64,000 nt of DNA from an uncultured bacterium (GTDB taxonomy: Bacteria > Bacillota > Clostridia > Lachnospirales > Lachnospiraceae). The notes beneath the pieces were generated by a model. The model was not told the origin of the DNA and made no database searches. It saw only the letters and a program-made list of their open reading frames with translations. Every line of letters begins with the position of its first letter. Position 1 is the first letter of the stretch. A program made the position numbers and the translations under genes. Where the stretch lies: NCBI GenBank assembly GCA_905214855.1, contig CAJMNU010000001.1, positions 1-64,000 of the forward strand, written 5' to 3'. Positions 54,149 to 64,000 of this stretch are shown here, in pieces.

Positions 54149-55564
54149 ATGGAAGATTATAAGACATTTTTAAGCCGTTTCAGAAGTGAAGAGGAGAAAA
54201 AAGCGCTGATGGGGCAGATTGACATCTGGTATGGTATGGATGAACACCAAAAAATTGTGGATGCAATCATGGGATTGCCGGAGGTTCTCAGAGATACAGA
54301 GATTATGGGACAGCTGGCAGTAGCCTATAATAATATGGGACAGTATGAGAAAGCGATAGAAACCCTTGAGGGAATAAGGGAAGCGTGTGAGAAAGATCCA
54401 ATGTGGTATTATCGACTTGGCTATGCATATTTTTATTTGAAAGATTATGGCAGAGCAAAAGAATTATTTGGGAGGAGTATTCTGATCGGGATTCCCGAGT
54501 ATTTAGAAGATGATGTGCGCAGTTTCTTGGAGGCATGTGAAGCTGAACTGCAAAAAGATGAAGAATTCCAAAAAAGGAAAGCAATGATGCATCCCAAAGA
54601 ATATAAAAAGGAAGAAATTACGGTATTGGAAAAACATATTGAGAAATATTTTGGAGAATTTCCCAATGTGATGCATGAAATCCTGTCACCAGATATTCAT
54701 GTAGATATCTGCATTATTCCCCCTATGGAGAATAAACCATATTATACTCTGGTTACGATGGGAATGGGTGCGTACCGGATGGAGATTCCAAAAGAACTGC
54801 GTAATCTGAAACTGGAGAGGGCAGAACTTGTCATGTATCTTCCAAAAGACTGGAAACTTGGAGAGACAGATGAAAGATGGTTTTGGCCAATACGCTGGAT
54901 GAAGATCGTAGCCAGACTTCCAGTAGAGCGGAATACTTGGCTTGGTTTAGGGCATACTCTTTCTTATGGGGAAGCATTTGCTGATAATACAGAGTTGTGT
55001 GGTTCTATGTTGATCGCTCCGCAGGATGTAGACACAGAGGCGGCGGTCTGTGTCTTCCCTGATGGAGAGGAAGTAAACTTTTATCAGATCCTTCCTTTAT
55101 ATCAAGAAGAGATGGAGTTAAAGGCGAAAGAAGGTGTTTCCTCCCTTTTGGATCAGATGAAGGGAATGCCATATGTCTATGTTTTGGATTTGGATCGGAG
55201 AAATGTGGCAAAAAAAGATGGAGAGGTCAGCTTTGGAGAACAGATTGCTCCATTTTTCTGGAAAGAGACAGAGGATGGTGCTTTCTTATATTTAGAAGGA
55301 AATCGTGCCTATCAAAGAGAAGTTTTTTCGGTTCGTTCGGATGAGGGATTTGAGGGAAATGGATACGACTGGGCGGATCTTGCCCGTGTTTTTATTGAGG
55401 AAGAACGTCCTGATCTGAGGGCAATGATCCAATTGATCCCTACAGCAGACAGATTTTGTGCATTTTCTTTGTATCCCAAAGCATTGCGTGATTTTGCTCT
55501 TTCTTTTAAGGCTATGTGCGAGAACGATGGGAAAATGAGTGAACTGCTCCAAAAGGTGGAATAG
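54149..55564 (+). CDS. TPR protein with suppressor-of-fused (SUFU) domain
   Basis: Soluble protein of 471 residues. Two to three TPR-like helical repeats (about 30-120: AVAYNNMGQYEKAIETLEGI and YRLGYAYFYLKDYGRAKELF) precede a SUFU-like domain (about 150-330, with YYTLVTMGMGAYRMEIP, ERAELVMYLPKDWKL and YFANDTE-like AFADNTELCGSMLIAP). Bacterial SUFU proteins are often immunity proteins of polymorphic toxin systems, but no toxin is nearby. The final ~110 residues are an extra acidic domain. AAGGGGGGAAG precedes the ATG. It follows the HD-RyR gene by 127 bases. Confidence 0.8.
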   Translation: MEDYKTFLSRFRSEEEKKALMGQIDIWYGMDEHQKIVDAIMGLPEVLRDTEIMGQLAVAYNNMGQYEKAIETLEGIREACEKDPMWYYRLGYAYFYLKDYGRAKELFGRSILIGIPEYLEDDVRSFLEACEAELQKDEEFQKRKAMMHPKEYKKEEITVLEKHIEKYFGEFPNVMHEILSPDIHVDICIIPPMENKPYYTLVTMGMGAYRMEIPKELRNLKLERAELVMYLPKDWKLGETDERWFWPIRWMKIVARLPVERNTWLGLGHTLSYGEAFADNTELCGSMLIAPQDVDTEAAVCVFPDGEEVNFYQILPLYQEEMELKAKEGVSSLLDQMKGMPYVYVLDLDRRNVAKKDGEVSFGEQIAPFFWKETEDGAFLYLEGNRAYQREVFSVRSDEGFEGNGYDWADLARVFIEEERPDLRAMIQLIPTADRFCAFSLYPKALRDFALSFKAMCENDGKMSELLQKVE

Positions 55565-55698
55565 AGTGACAAAGAAATAGTACTTTGTTATTGGAGAATA
55601 GCAGCTTGCAGGTAAAACGGGAATGGATATAAGATAGATGATAAGTATGGATGATAGGATGATACAGACAGGATGAAAGTATGGAGGAATAGAAATAC

Positions 55699-56337
55699 AT
55701 GAAAGCAGATGGTATTATTTTTGATTTGGATGGGACATTGTGGAATTCGATTAAGCCAGTGACGGAGTCATGGAATGAAGTGATCGAAAGACGTTTGGGC
55801 AGTGAGGCGAAAATTACGGATCAGGATATCCATGATTGTATGGGACTTTTAATGGAAGATATTGGGAGAAAACTGTTTCCAGAGCTTCCAGAAGAAGAAA
55901 TGCGTTCTGTTTTGAAAGAGTGCTGTGTATATGAAAATGAATATGTAGGCAATGTTGGAGGAACACTGTTCGAAGGCTTGGAGGAGACATTGGAGAAATT
56001 GTCCTCAAAATTCCCACTGTTTATTGTGAGCAATTGTCAGGAAGGATACATTGAAGCGTTTTTTAAGGCACATGGTCTGCAGAGATATTTTAAAGATTAT
56101 GAGAATCCGGGGAGAACAGGTCTTGCAAAAGCAGGAAATATCCGTCTTATCACAGAAAGAAACAACCTGAAACACCCTGTTTATGTAGGAGATACACAGG
56201 GAGATCTGGAGGCATGTATACAGGCAGAAGTACCATTTATTTTTGCTGGATATGGTTTTGGGCAGGCAGATCTTGCAAAGTGTTCAGGGGTAATCTATCA
56301 GGTGACAGAGCTTTTGGATCAGGTTGTGGAGGCTTAA
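55699..56337 (+). CDS. HAD-superfamily phosphatase (phosphoglycolate-phosphatase-like)
   Basis: Predicted phosphomonoesterase of 212 residues. The HAD motifs are visible: motif I IIFDLDGTLWNS, motif II FIVSNC, a Lys near GLAKAGNIRL, and motif IV VYVGDTQGDLEA. The cap is a small helical C1 type (about 15-90). The substrate is unknown; such enzymes act on sugar phosphates, phosphoglycolate or nucleotides. GGAGGAATAG lies before the ATG. It is a single gene upstream of the ATP synthase operon. Confidence 0.87.
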   Translation: MKADGIIFDLDGTLWNSIKPVTESWNEVIERRLGSEAKITDQDIHDCMGLLMEDIGRKLFPELPEEEMRSVLKECCVYENEYVGNVGGTLFEGLEETLEKLSSKFPLFIVSNCQEGYIEAFFKAHGLQRYFKDYENPGRTGLAKAGNIRLITERNNLKHPVYVGDTQGDLEACIQAEVPFIFAGYGFGQADLAKCSGVIYQVTELLDQVVEA

Positions 56338-56391
56338 AAATCGGGAAATTGAGAAAGATCAGAAAATAAACAAAAGAACGATAAAGGATAA

Positions 56392-56419
56392 TGTTGGTAA
56401 AAACGTCTATTTATCAACA
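56392..56419 (+). terminator. hairpin after the HAD gene
   Basis: TGTTGGTAAA and TTTATCAACA pair over 10 bp with one G-U around loop AACGTCTA. There is no T run, so it may be a weak terminator or a control site ahead of the atp promoter. Confidence 0.4.
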
Positions 56420-56480
56420 TAAATTAGCTATATTGTAACAGAATCTCTCTCTGATCGCTAGACAAGTTTACCAAAATAGA

Positions 56481-56509
56481 TAGACAAGGCATAGGATTTT
56501 GATTATAAT
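56481..56509 (+). promoter_or_regulatory. promoter of the ATP synthase operon
   Basis: TAGACA and TATAAT with exactly 17 bp spacing. Transcription would start near 56516, which favours the second ATG of atpZ as the translation start. Confidence 0.7.
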
Positions 56510-56542
56510 AAAATTCATATGTACAGAGAGCAGGAACAGGGA

Positions 56543-56794
56543 ATGAAACACAGAAAGAGTATTTTTAGGAATTTTGCTTTAGTGACACAGCTTGGTCTGA
56601 GTATGATGACCCCAGTATTTTTATGTATATTGGCAGGCTATCTCATTGACAAAAAGCTGGAAACCCAAACAACCTTCTGGTTTTTGATCGCCGGATTTCT
56701 TGCAGGCGCTCGCAATGCATATTTACTGGCAAAGAGGACCATTGAGATAAACCGGCAGGATGAAGAAAAGGAGGACAGTGAAGATGAGAACTGA
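56543..56794 (+). CDS. AtpZ/AtpI-family protein of the ATP synthase operon
   Basis: Small membrane protein of 83 residues with two helices (SMMTPVFLCILAGYLID and TTFWFLIAGFLAGARNAYLL), matching the AtpZ type that often opens sodium-type or clostridial ATP synthase operons. In some anaerobes AtpZ and AtpI assist assembly of the c ring or ion supply. The ATG at 56543 has CAGGGA before it; an ATG eight codons earlier would lie almost at the transcription start. It overlaps the next gene by 11 bases. Confidence 0.8.
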   Translation: MKHRKSIFRNFALVTQLGLSMMTPVFLCILAGYLIDKKLETQTTFWFLIAGFLAGARNAYLLAKRTIEINRQDEEKEDSEDEN

Positions 56795-57170
56795 TATAAA
56801 AAGACTGGTATGGGAAGTATCTGCAGGAATCGTATGTTACGAGCTTGTTTTGATGGCAGCTGCAGCAGTTCTGCATTTAGGGTCTCCTGTTTTCTTTGGA
56901 TTGTTAGGTGGAGGAATGCTGGCAATCGCAGCGTTTATACACATGGCAGTCACATCGGACCGCACTCTGGACATGGGAGCTGAAAGACCAGCTGTAAAGA
57001 GAGCCACGATTCATGCTGTGATACGGATGATGATTGTGCTGGCTGTTTTGCTTGCTACCATGAGAAGCCCATACATCAATACGGTAGCGGTTGTAGTGGG
57101 GATTTTGGGTTTGAAGGCAGGCGCTTATTTACAGCCTGTGGTTCACAAGTTATGCATGAAAAAGGCATAG
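56784..57170 (+). CDS. ATP synthase subunit I (AtpI-like)
   Basis: Four-helix membrane protein of 128 residues (hydrophobic stretches about 15-33, 38-57, 78-95 and 100-118) in the position of AtpI, which helps c-ring assembly. The ATG following AAAAGGAGGACAGTGAAG is used. Overlap with atpZ implies coupled translation. A 95-base gap to atpB follows with its own AAAGGAGG. Confidence 0.75.
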   Translation: MRTDIKRLVWEVSAGIVCYELVLMAAAAVLHLGSPVFFGLLGGGMLAIAAFIHMAVTSDRTLDMGAERPAVKRATIHAVIRMMIVLAVLLATMRSPYINTVAVVVGILGLKAGAYLQPVVHKLCMKKA

Positions 57171-57265
57171 AAAGAAAGGCATATGAGAGGAAAGAAGGTA
57201 TGTTTGCCTCTGTTGTCTAACACATATGGTACGGTGGACCATCATCAGGGAAAGGAGGAAAGCAT

Positions 57266-57967
57266 ATGGGAGGACTGATTGCAAACGAGCCGGATTTTAT
57301 GATACATGGTGTTGTATCATATAATTTGTTTGGACAGGAACTCTGGATCACAACAACACATATCGGGCTTTGGATTGTCACGATTGCATTGTTGATTTTA
57401 GGATTTTGTGCAAATCGGGCGATGAAGAAGGCAACGCTGGTTCCGGGAACATTCCAGAATATTTTGGAATATGGTGTGGAGATGCTTCAAAAGATGGTGG
57501 CATCTACAATGTGTCCAAAAGGAAAAAAATTCATCAACTATATCGGAACCATTTTTCTGTTTATTTTGTTTTGTAATCTGAGTGGTCTGTTCGGATTAAG
57601 AGCACCAACAGCAGATTTTGGTGTGACATTCCTGCTTGGAGTATTCACCTTTGCGATTGTGAATTATCAGGGAATCAAAAACAAGAAGTTTAAGCATTTT
57701 ACAAGTTTATTTGAGCCATTTCCGATTTTGTTCCCGATCAACCTGATCGGAGAGATTGCCAACCCGTTGTCTTTGTCATTGCGTCTGTTTGGTAATCTGA
57801 TGTCTGGTGTTGTTATTATGGGACTCTGGTATGGTATGATGCCTATTTTCGTAAAAATTGGTATCCCCGCATTTTTACATGCATACTGCGATTTGTTCTC
57901 AGGATGCATCCAGACTTATGTATTTTGTATGCTGACAATGGTTTATGTCAATGATAAACTAGAGTGA
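57266..57967 (+). CDS. atpB: F0F1 ATP synthase subunit a
   Basis: Membrane stator channel subunit of 233 residues, with 5-6 helices. The essential Arg lies in SLSLRLFGNLMSG, preceded by LIGEIANPLS. The C-terminal helix ends QTYVFCMLTMVYVNDKLE. It provides the ion half-channels against the c ring; with a sodium-type c subunit it is expected to conduct Na+. AAAGGAGG precedes the ATG at good distance. Confidence 0.95.
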   Translation: MGGLIANEPDFMIHGVVSYNLFGQELWITTTHIGLWIVTIALLILGFCANRAMKKATLVPGTFQNILEYGVEMLQKMVASTMCPKGKKFINYIGTIFLFILFCNLSGLFGLRAPTADFGVTFLLGVFTFAIVNYQGIKNKKFKHFTSLFEPFPILFPINLIGEIANPLSLSLRLFGNLMSGVVIMGLWYGMMPIFVKIGIPAFLHAYCDLFSGCIQTYVFCMLTMVYVNDKLE

Positions 57968-58041
57968 TAAAAACAGCATATGTCACAGTAAAATAGTACC
58001 CCAGCTGACTTTGATGCAGCTGGAAGAGAAAATGTAAATAA

Positions 58042-58314
<273 letters not shown>

Positions 58315-58351
58315 ACAGTAGGACAAAAAAAGAACAAGAGGAGGCGGGAAC

Positions 58352-58867
58352 TTGGAACGGTTATTAGGATTTGACTGGCAGATGATCAATGATGCTGTCA
58401 TCACAGGAATCAGCGTATTTGTCCTGTTCTTCGCCCTGTCTTATCTGTTATTTAATCCGGTCAGACAGTTTTTGGCAAAACGTCAGGAACTGATCGCAAA
58501 TGATCTGGACACAGCAAAGACAAGCAAAGAGAATGCTAGGGCTTTACAGGCAGAATATGAGGCAAAGCTGCGTGATATCAACCGCGAGGCAGAAGAGATT
58601 CTGGAGGATGCCCGCAAGAGGGCAAAAAAACGTGAGACGGAGATTGTAGAGGAGGCAAAAATGGAGGCTTCCCGCATCATAGAGCGTGCAAATCATGAAA
58701 TTGTGCTGGAAAAGAAAAAAGCTCTGGATGAGATGAAACAGGAGATGATCTCCGTAGCTTCCCTGATGGCAGGAAAAGCTGTGGCAGCATCCATTAATAC
58801 CCAAATCCAGGATTCTCTCGTTGAGGAGACATTGAAGGAGATAGGTGAGGATACATGGCAAAGCTAG
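58352..58867 (+). CDS. atpF: F0F1 ATP synthase subunit b
   Basis: Peripheral stalk subunit of 171 residues: one N-terminal membrane helix (about 14-32, AVITGISVFVLFFALSYLLF) and a long charged coiled coil (about 40-155). The start is TTG, supported by AGGAGGCGGG upstream; no ATG fits. It overlaps atpH by 13 bases. Confidence 0.95.
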   Translation: MERLLGFDWQMINDAVITGISVFVLFFALSYLLFNPVRQFLAKRQELIANDLDTAKTSKENARALQAEYEAKLRDINREAEEILEDARKRAKKRETEIVEEAKMEASRIIERANHEIVLEKKKALDEMKQEMISVASLMAGKAVAASINTQIQDSLVEETLKEIGEDTWQS

Positions 58868-59403
58868 TGGCAAAAGTATATGGAGATGCCCTGTTTGCAG
58901 AAGCCGTGGAAAAACAGAAAGTGGATCTTTTGTTTGAAGAAGCAAAAACGCTAAGAAACGTATGCTTAGAGAATGAAGATTTAATGCAGTTTCTGAACCA
59001 TCCGAAAGTTGTCAAAGAAGAGAAGATCTCTGTGATGGAAAATGTGTTTTCCGGGCGGATTTGCGATGATTTAATGGGGTTTCTGACCATTATAGTGGAT
59101 AAAGGAAGGCAAAAAGAGATCCTGCGCATTTTGGATTATTTTATTGCGAAGGTCAAGGAATATAAGAAAATTGGCGTTGTTTGCGTGACAAGTGCCATAG
59201 AATTAGACGATGGGCAGAAAGCCCGTATCAGGGAGAAACTGTTGAAGACAACTCAATTTTTAGAGTTGGAGATTGATTACCATGTGGATTCATCTCTTAT
59301 TGGTGGACTTGTGATCCGCATTGGGGATCGGGTTGTGGACAGCAGTATCCGAACAAAATTAGAGGAGATGAAGCGGGAGCTGATGAAGCTACAGCTTACA
59401 TGA
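58855..59403 (+). CDS. atpH: F0F1 ATP synthase subunit delta
   Basis: Stator subunit of 182 residues joining subunit b to the alpha-beta head. Family hallmarks: YGDALFAEAVE near the N-terminus, FLNHPKVVKEEK, and the C-terminal IDYHVDSSLIGGLVIRIGDR with VVDSSIRTKLEEM. It begins inside atpF, a translational coupling; GGTGAGG lies just before the ATG. Confidence 0.95.
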   Translation: MAKLVAKVYGDALFAEAVEKQKVDLLFEEAKTLRNVCLENEDLMQFLNHPKVVKEEKISVMENVFSGRICDDLMGFLTIIVDKGRQKEILRILDYFIAKVKEYKKIGVVCVTSAIELDDGQKARIREKLLKTTQFLELEIDYHVDSSLIGGLVIRIGDRVVDSSIRTKLEEMKRELMKLQLT

Positions 59404-59445
59404 TGTCCTCGTAGGACTATAAAAAGAAAGAAGGTGCAAACCTGA

Positions 59446-60951
<1,506 letters not shown>

Positions 60952-60966
60952 GGCAGGTGAGATGTC

Positions 60967-61833
60967 ATGGCATCCATGAGAGATATTAAACGCAGAAAAG
61001 AGAGTATCCAGAGTACAGAACAGATCACAAAAGCCATGAAACTTGTGTCTACCGTTAAATTGCAGAAATCCCGAACAAAAGCGGAGACAACAAAACCATA
61101 CTTTGATATGATGTATCAGACGATCCGTGCAATGTTGGAGAAGTCAGGAGGGATCCAGCATCCCTATCTGACTCCGGGAGAAAATGGAAAAAAAGCGGTG
61201 ATTGCCATCACTTCAAATCGAGGTCTGGCAGGAGGTTATAATGCCAATATCATCCGTCTGATCATGGGGAGTGGAATGACACCTGATGAGACTACGATTT
61301 ATGCGGTGGGCAGAAAAGGAAGAGATGGTCTTGCCAGAAAAGGATATGAGATTGGAGGAGACTATTCCGATGTGATCAATGATCCGTTATATTCGGATGC
61401 AGTAGAGATTACAAGGACTCTTTTAGATGCTTTTCAGAAGGGGGAAGTCAGTGAGATTTATCTGGCTTATACCTCATTTAAAAATACAGTTGTCCATGTC
61501 CCTAAATTGATCAAGCTGCTTCCAGTGACATTGGAAGAGCGTGAACAAGAGACAAAGGCAGCGGGTCCGGCAGCTCCTATGAATTACGAACCAAATGAAG
61601 AGGAAGCATTGAATGCCATTATTCCTAAATATATCGGCAGTATGGTTTATGGTGCCATGATGGAAGCAGTAGCGAGTGAGAATGGTGCGCGTATGAATGC
61701 AATGGATAATGCGACCAGCAATGCGGAAGAAATGATCGCAGGTTTGAGTTTGCAGTATAATCGTGCCCGTCAGGGAGCGATCACACAGGAGTTAACAGAG
61801 ATTATTGCGGGAGCAAATGCAATCGAGGGATGA
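60967..61833 (+). CDS. atpG: F0F1 ATP synthase subunit gamma
   Basis: Central shaft subunit of 288 residues. Two terminal coiled-coil helices are clear: MASMRDIKRRKESIQSTEQI then TKAMKLVSTVKLQKS at the start, and ENGARMNAMDNATSNAEEMI with YNRARQGAITQELTEI at the end. SNRGLAGGYNANI is typical. AGGTGAG lies before the ATG. A 122-base gap follows before atpD. Confidence 0.96.
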   Translation: MASMRDIKRRKESIQSTEQITKAMKLVSTVKLQKSRTKAETTKPYFDMMYQTIRAMLEKSGGIQHPYLTPGENGKKAVIAITSNRGLAGGYNANIIRLIMGSGMTPDETTIYAVGRKGRDGLARKGYEIGGDYSDVINDPLYSDAVEITRTLLDAFQKGEVSEIYLAYTSFKNTVVHVPKLIKLLPVTLEEREQETKAAGPAAPMNYEPNEEEALNAIIPKYIGSMVYGAMMEAVASENGARMNAMDNATSNAEEMIAGLSLQYNRARQGAITQELTEIIAGANAIEG

Positions 61834-61877
61834 TCGTGAAGAAACCCCGTTTCGTGTCTGACCCGAACAAAGGGTAA

Positions 61878-63347
<1,470 letters not shown>

Positions 63348-63359
63348 GGAGGTCAGGAT

Positions 63360-63758
63360 ATGGCAGAGATGTTTAGTGTAAAGGTGATCACTCCAGACAG
63401 AACATTTTATGAGGGAGAGGTTTCCATGGTGGAGTTCACAGGGACAGAGGGGGAGATGGGAATTTATAAAAACCATATCCCGCTTACCGTGATTCTTGCT
63501 CCCGGAGTGCTTCGTCTCCATGAGGCGGGGGACATCAAAAAGGCAGCTCTGCACGCTGGTTTTGTGGAAATCCTTCCAGAACAGGTGACAATCCTTGCGG
63601 AAGCAGTGGAGTGGCCAGAGGAGATTGATAGAAAGCGTGCAGAAGAAGCAAAAGTTCGTGCGGAGAGACGACTTTCTTCCAATTCAGGAGGAATTGATGT
63701 GGCAAGGGCAGAGATGGCATTGAAACGTTCTCTCACAAGACTTGGACTTACAAAATAA
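63360..63758 (+). CDS. atpC: F0F1 ATP synthase subunit epsilon
   Basis: Rotor subunit of 132 residues with the usual two parts: an N-terminal beta sandwich (about 1-85, FSVKVITPDRTFYEGEVSMV and TGTEGEMGIYKNHIPLT) and a C-terminal helical hairpin (about 90-132) that can inhibit ATP hydrolysis. AAGGAGG lies before the ATG, 12 bases after atpD. It ends the operon at a terminator. Confidence 0.95.
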   Translation: MAEMFSVKVITPDRTFYEGEVSMVEFTGTEGEMGIYKNHIPLTVILAPGVLRLHEAGDIKKAALHAGFVEILPEQVTILAEAVEWPEEIDRKRAEEAKVRAERRLSSNSGGIDVARAEMALKRSLTRLGLTK

Positions 63759-63795
63759 TAAAATCGGGCTGTCCAGATATGGATACCAGAAAAAT

Positions 63796-63843
63796 AAAAG
63801 GACGATTGCTGTATCATGACCAAAACAGCAGCGTCCTTTTTTT
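63796..63843 (+). terminator. terminator of the ATP synthase operon
   Basis: AAAAGGACG-ATTGCTGT pairs with ACAGCAGCGTCCTTTT (one bulge), followed by T run to 63843. Confidence 0.88.
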
Positions 63844-63863
63844 GATACAATAGTAATTATAGA

Positions 63864-63892
63864 TTGTGTAATTGAATAAATTGTGATACACT
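63864..63892 (+). promoter_or_regulatory. possible promoter of the last gene
   Basis: TTGTGT and TACACT with 17 bp spacing, about 75 bases before the final start codon. Moderate match only. Confidence 0.4.
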
Positions 63893-63968
63893 GAATTTAC
63901 TAAAAAATGGACCGGTTTTGCAAGGGCAAAAGCAGTTATGATAATAAAAAAGAGGGGGAAGCCAGAAT

Positions 63969-64000
63969 ATGAAGGATACAACATTGGTAATCATGGCAGC
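63969..64000 (+). CDS. start of a nucleotidyltransferase-like gene, cut by window edge
   Basis: Ten codons are visible (MKDTTLVIMA) behind a GAGGGGGAAG site. The hydrophobic strand TTLVIMA followed by the start of an Ala codon is how sugar-phosphate nucleotidyltransferases begin (LVIMAAG). Too short to be sure. Confidence 0.4.
   Translation, partial: MKDTTLVIMA

Overview
The window looks like a chromosomal segment of a spore-forming, low-to-mid GC Gram-positive anaerobe, most probably a gut Lachnospiraceae (Clostridia, Bacillota); I cannot fix the genus. Evidence: the paired glycogen genes glgC/glgD in front of spoVG, a conserved sporulation/housekeeping block (pth, mfd, spoVT, mazG, rqcP, yabP, yabQ, divIC, spoIIE, tilS, hpt, ftsH) in nearly the Bacillus subtilis order, an EFR1-type flavodoxin/ferredoxin, polysaccharide-active enzymes with AraC regulators, and an F-type ATP synthase whose c subunit carries the sodium-binding residues.

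Layout. 1-6.3 kb: asnS (cut by the window edge), glgC-glgD-spoVG, an NhaC-type antiporter. 6.3-9 kb: a GH2 glycosidase divergent from an AraC regulator. 9-23 kb: the conserved cell-cycle/sporulation/RNA block; between spoVT and mazG it carries a ComEC-like metallo-hydrolase lipoprotein on the opposite strand, and HU is inserted before rqcP. spoIIE has a Spo0A-type promoter with 21 bp spacing and encodes a protein without the usual membrane domain. 23-35 kb: a possible C-rich small RNA, a GH13 amylase, tRNA-Tyr, a two-component pair, mutS2, an HtrA-like protein that has lost all three catalytic residues, a 35-bp tandem repeat, yhaM and an RlmD/RumA-type methyltransferase.

35-47 kb is an accessory, partly decayed region. 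It holds an orphan P-loop GTPase-like protein, a broken MFS transporter next to an AraC fragment, a DIP1984-like protein beside an odd tRNA-Lys(CUU), a GNAT acetyltransferase behind a promoter with a palindromic 19-bp spacer, an AraC/GH31 pair in which GH31 is interrupted by a single in-frame TGA, EFR1, a 32-codon gene divergent from an XRE regulator, and several short palindromic repeats that look like ends of IS200/IS605-type elements. 47-56 kb: an ABC-F ribosome-protection protein, a phosphoesterase/BMP-like operon, tRNA-Phe and tRNA-Gly, and downstream of them an HD-RyR protein and a TPR/SUFU protein. 56-64 kb: the ATP synthase operon atpZ-I-B-E-F-H-A-G-D-C, then the start of a nucleotidyltransferase gene.

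No CRISPR array, rRNA gene, complete insertion sequence or recognisable riboswitch was seen. The best candidates for something undescribed are the HD-RyR protein, the orphan GTPase-like protein, the dead HtrA-like protein, the C-rich RNA candidate and the soluble SpoIIE. All function calls come from reading the sequence; no database search was possible.
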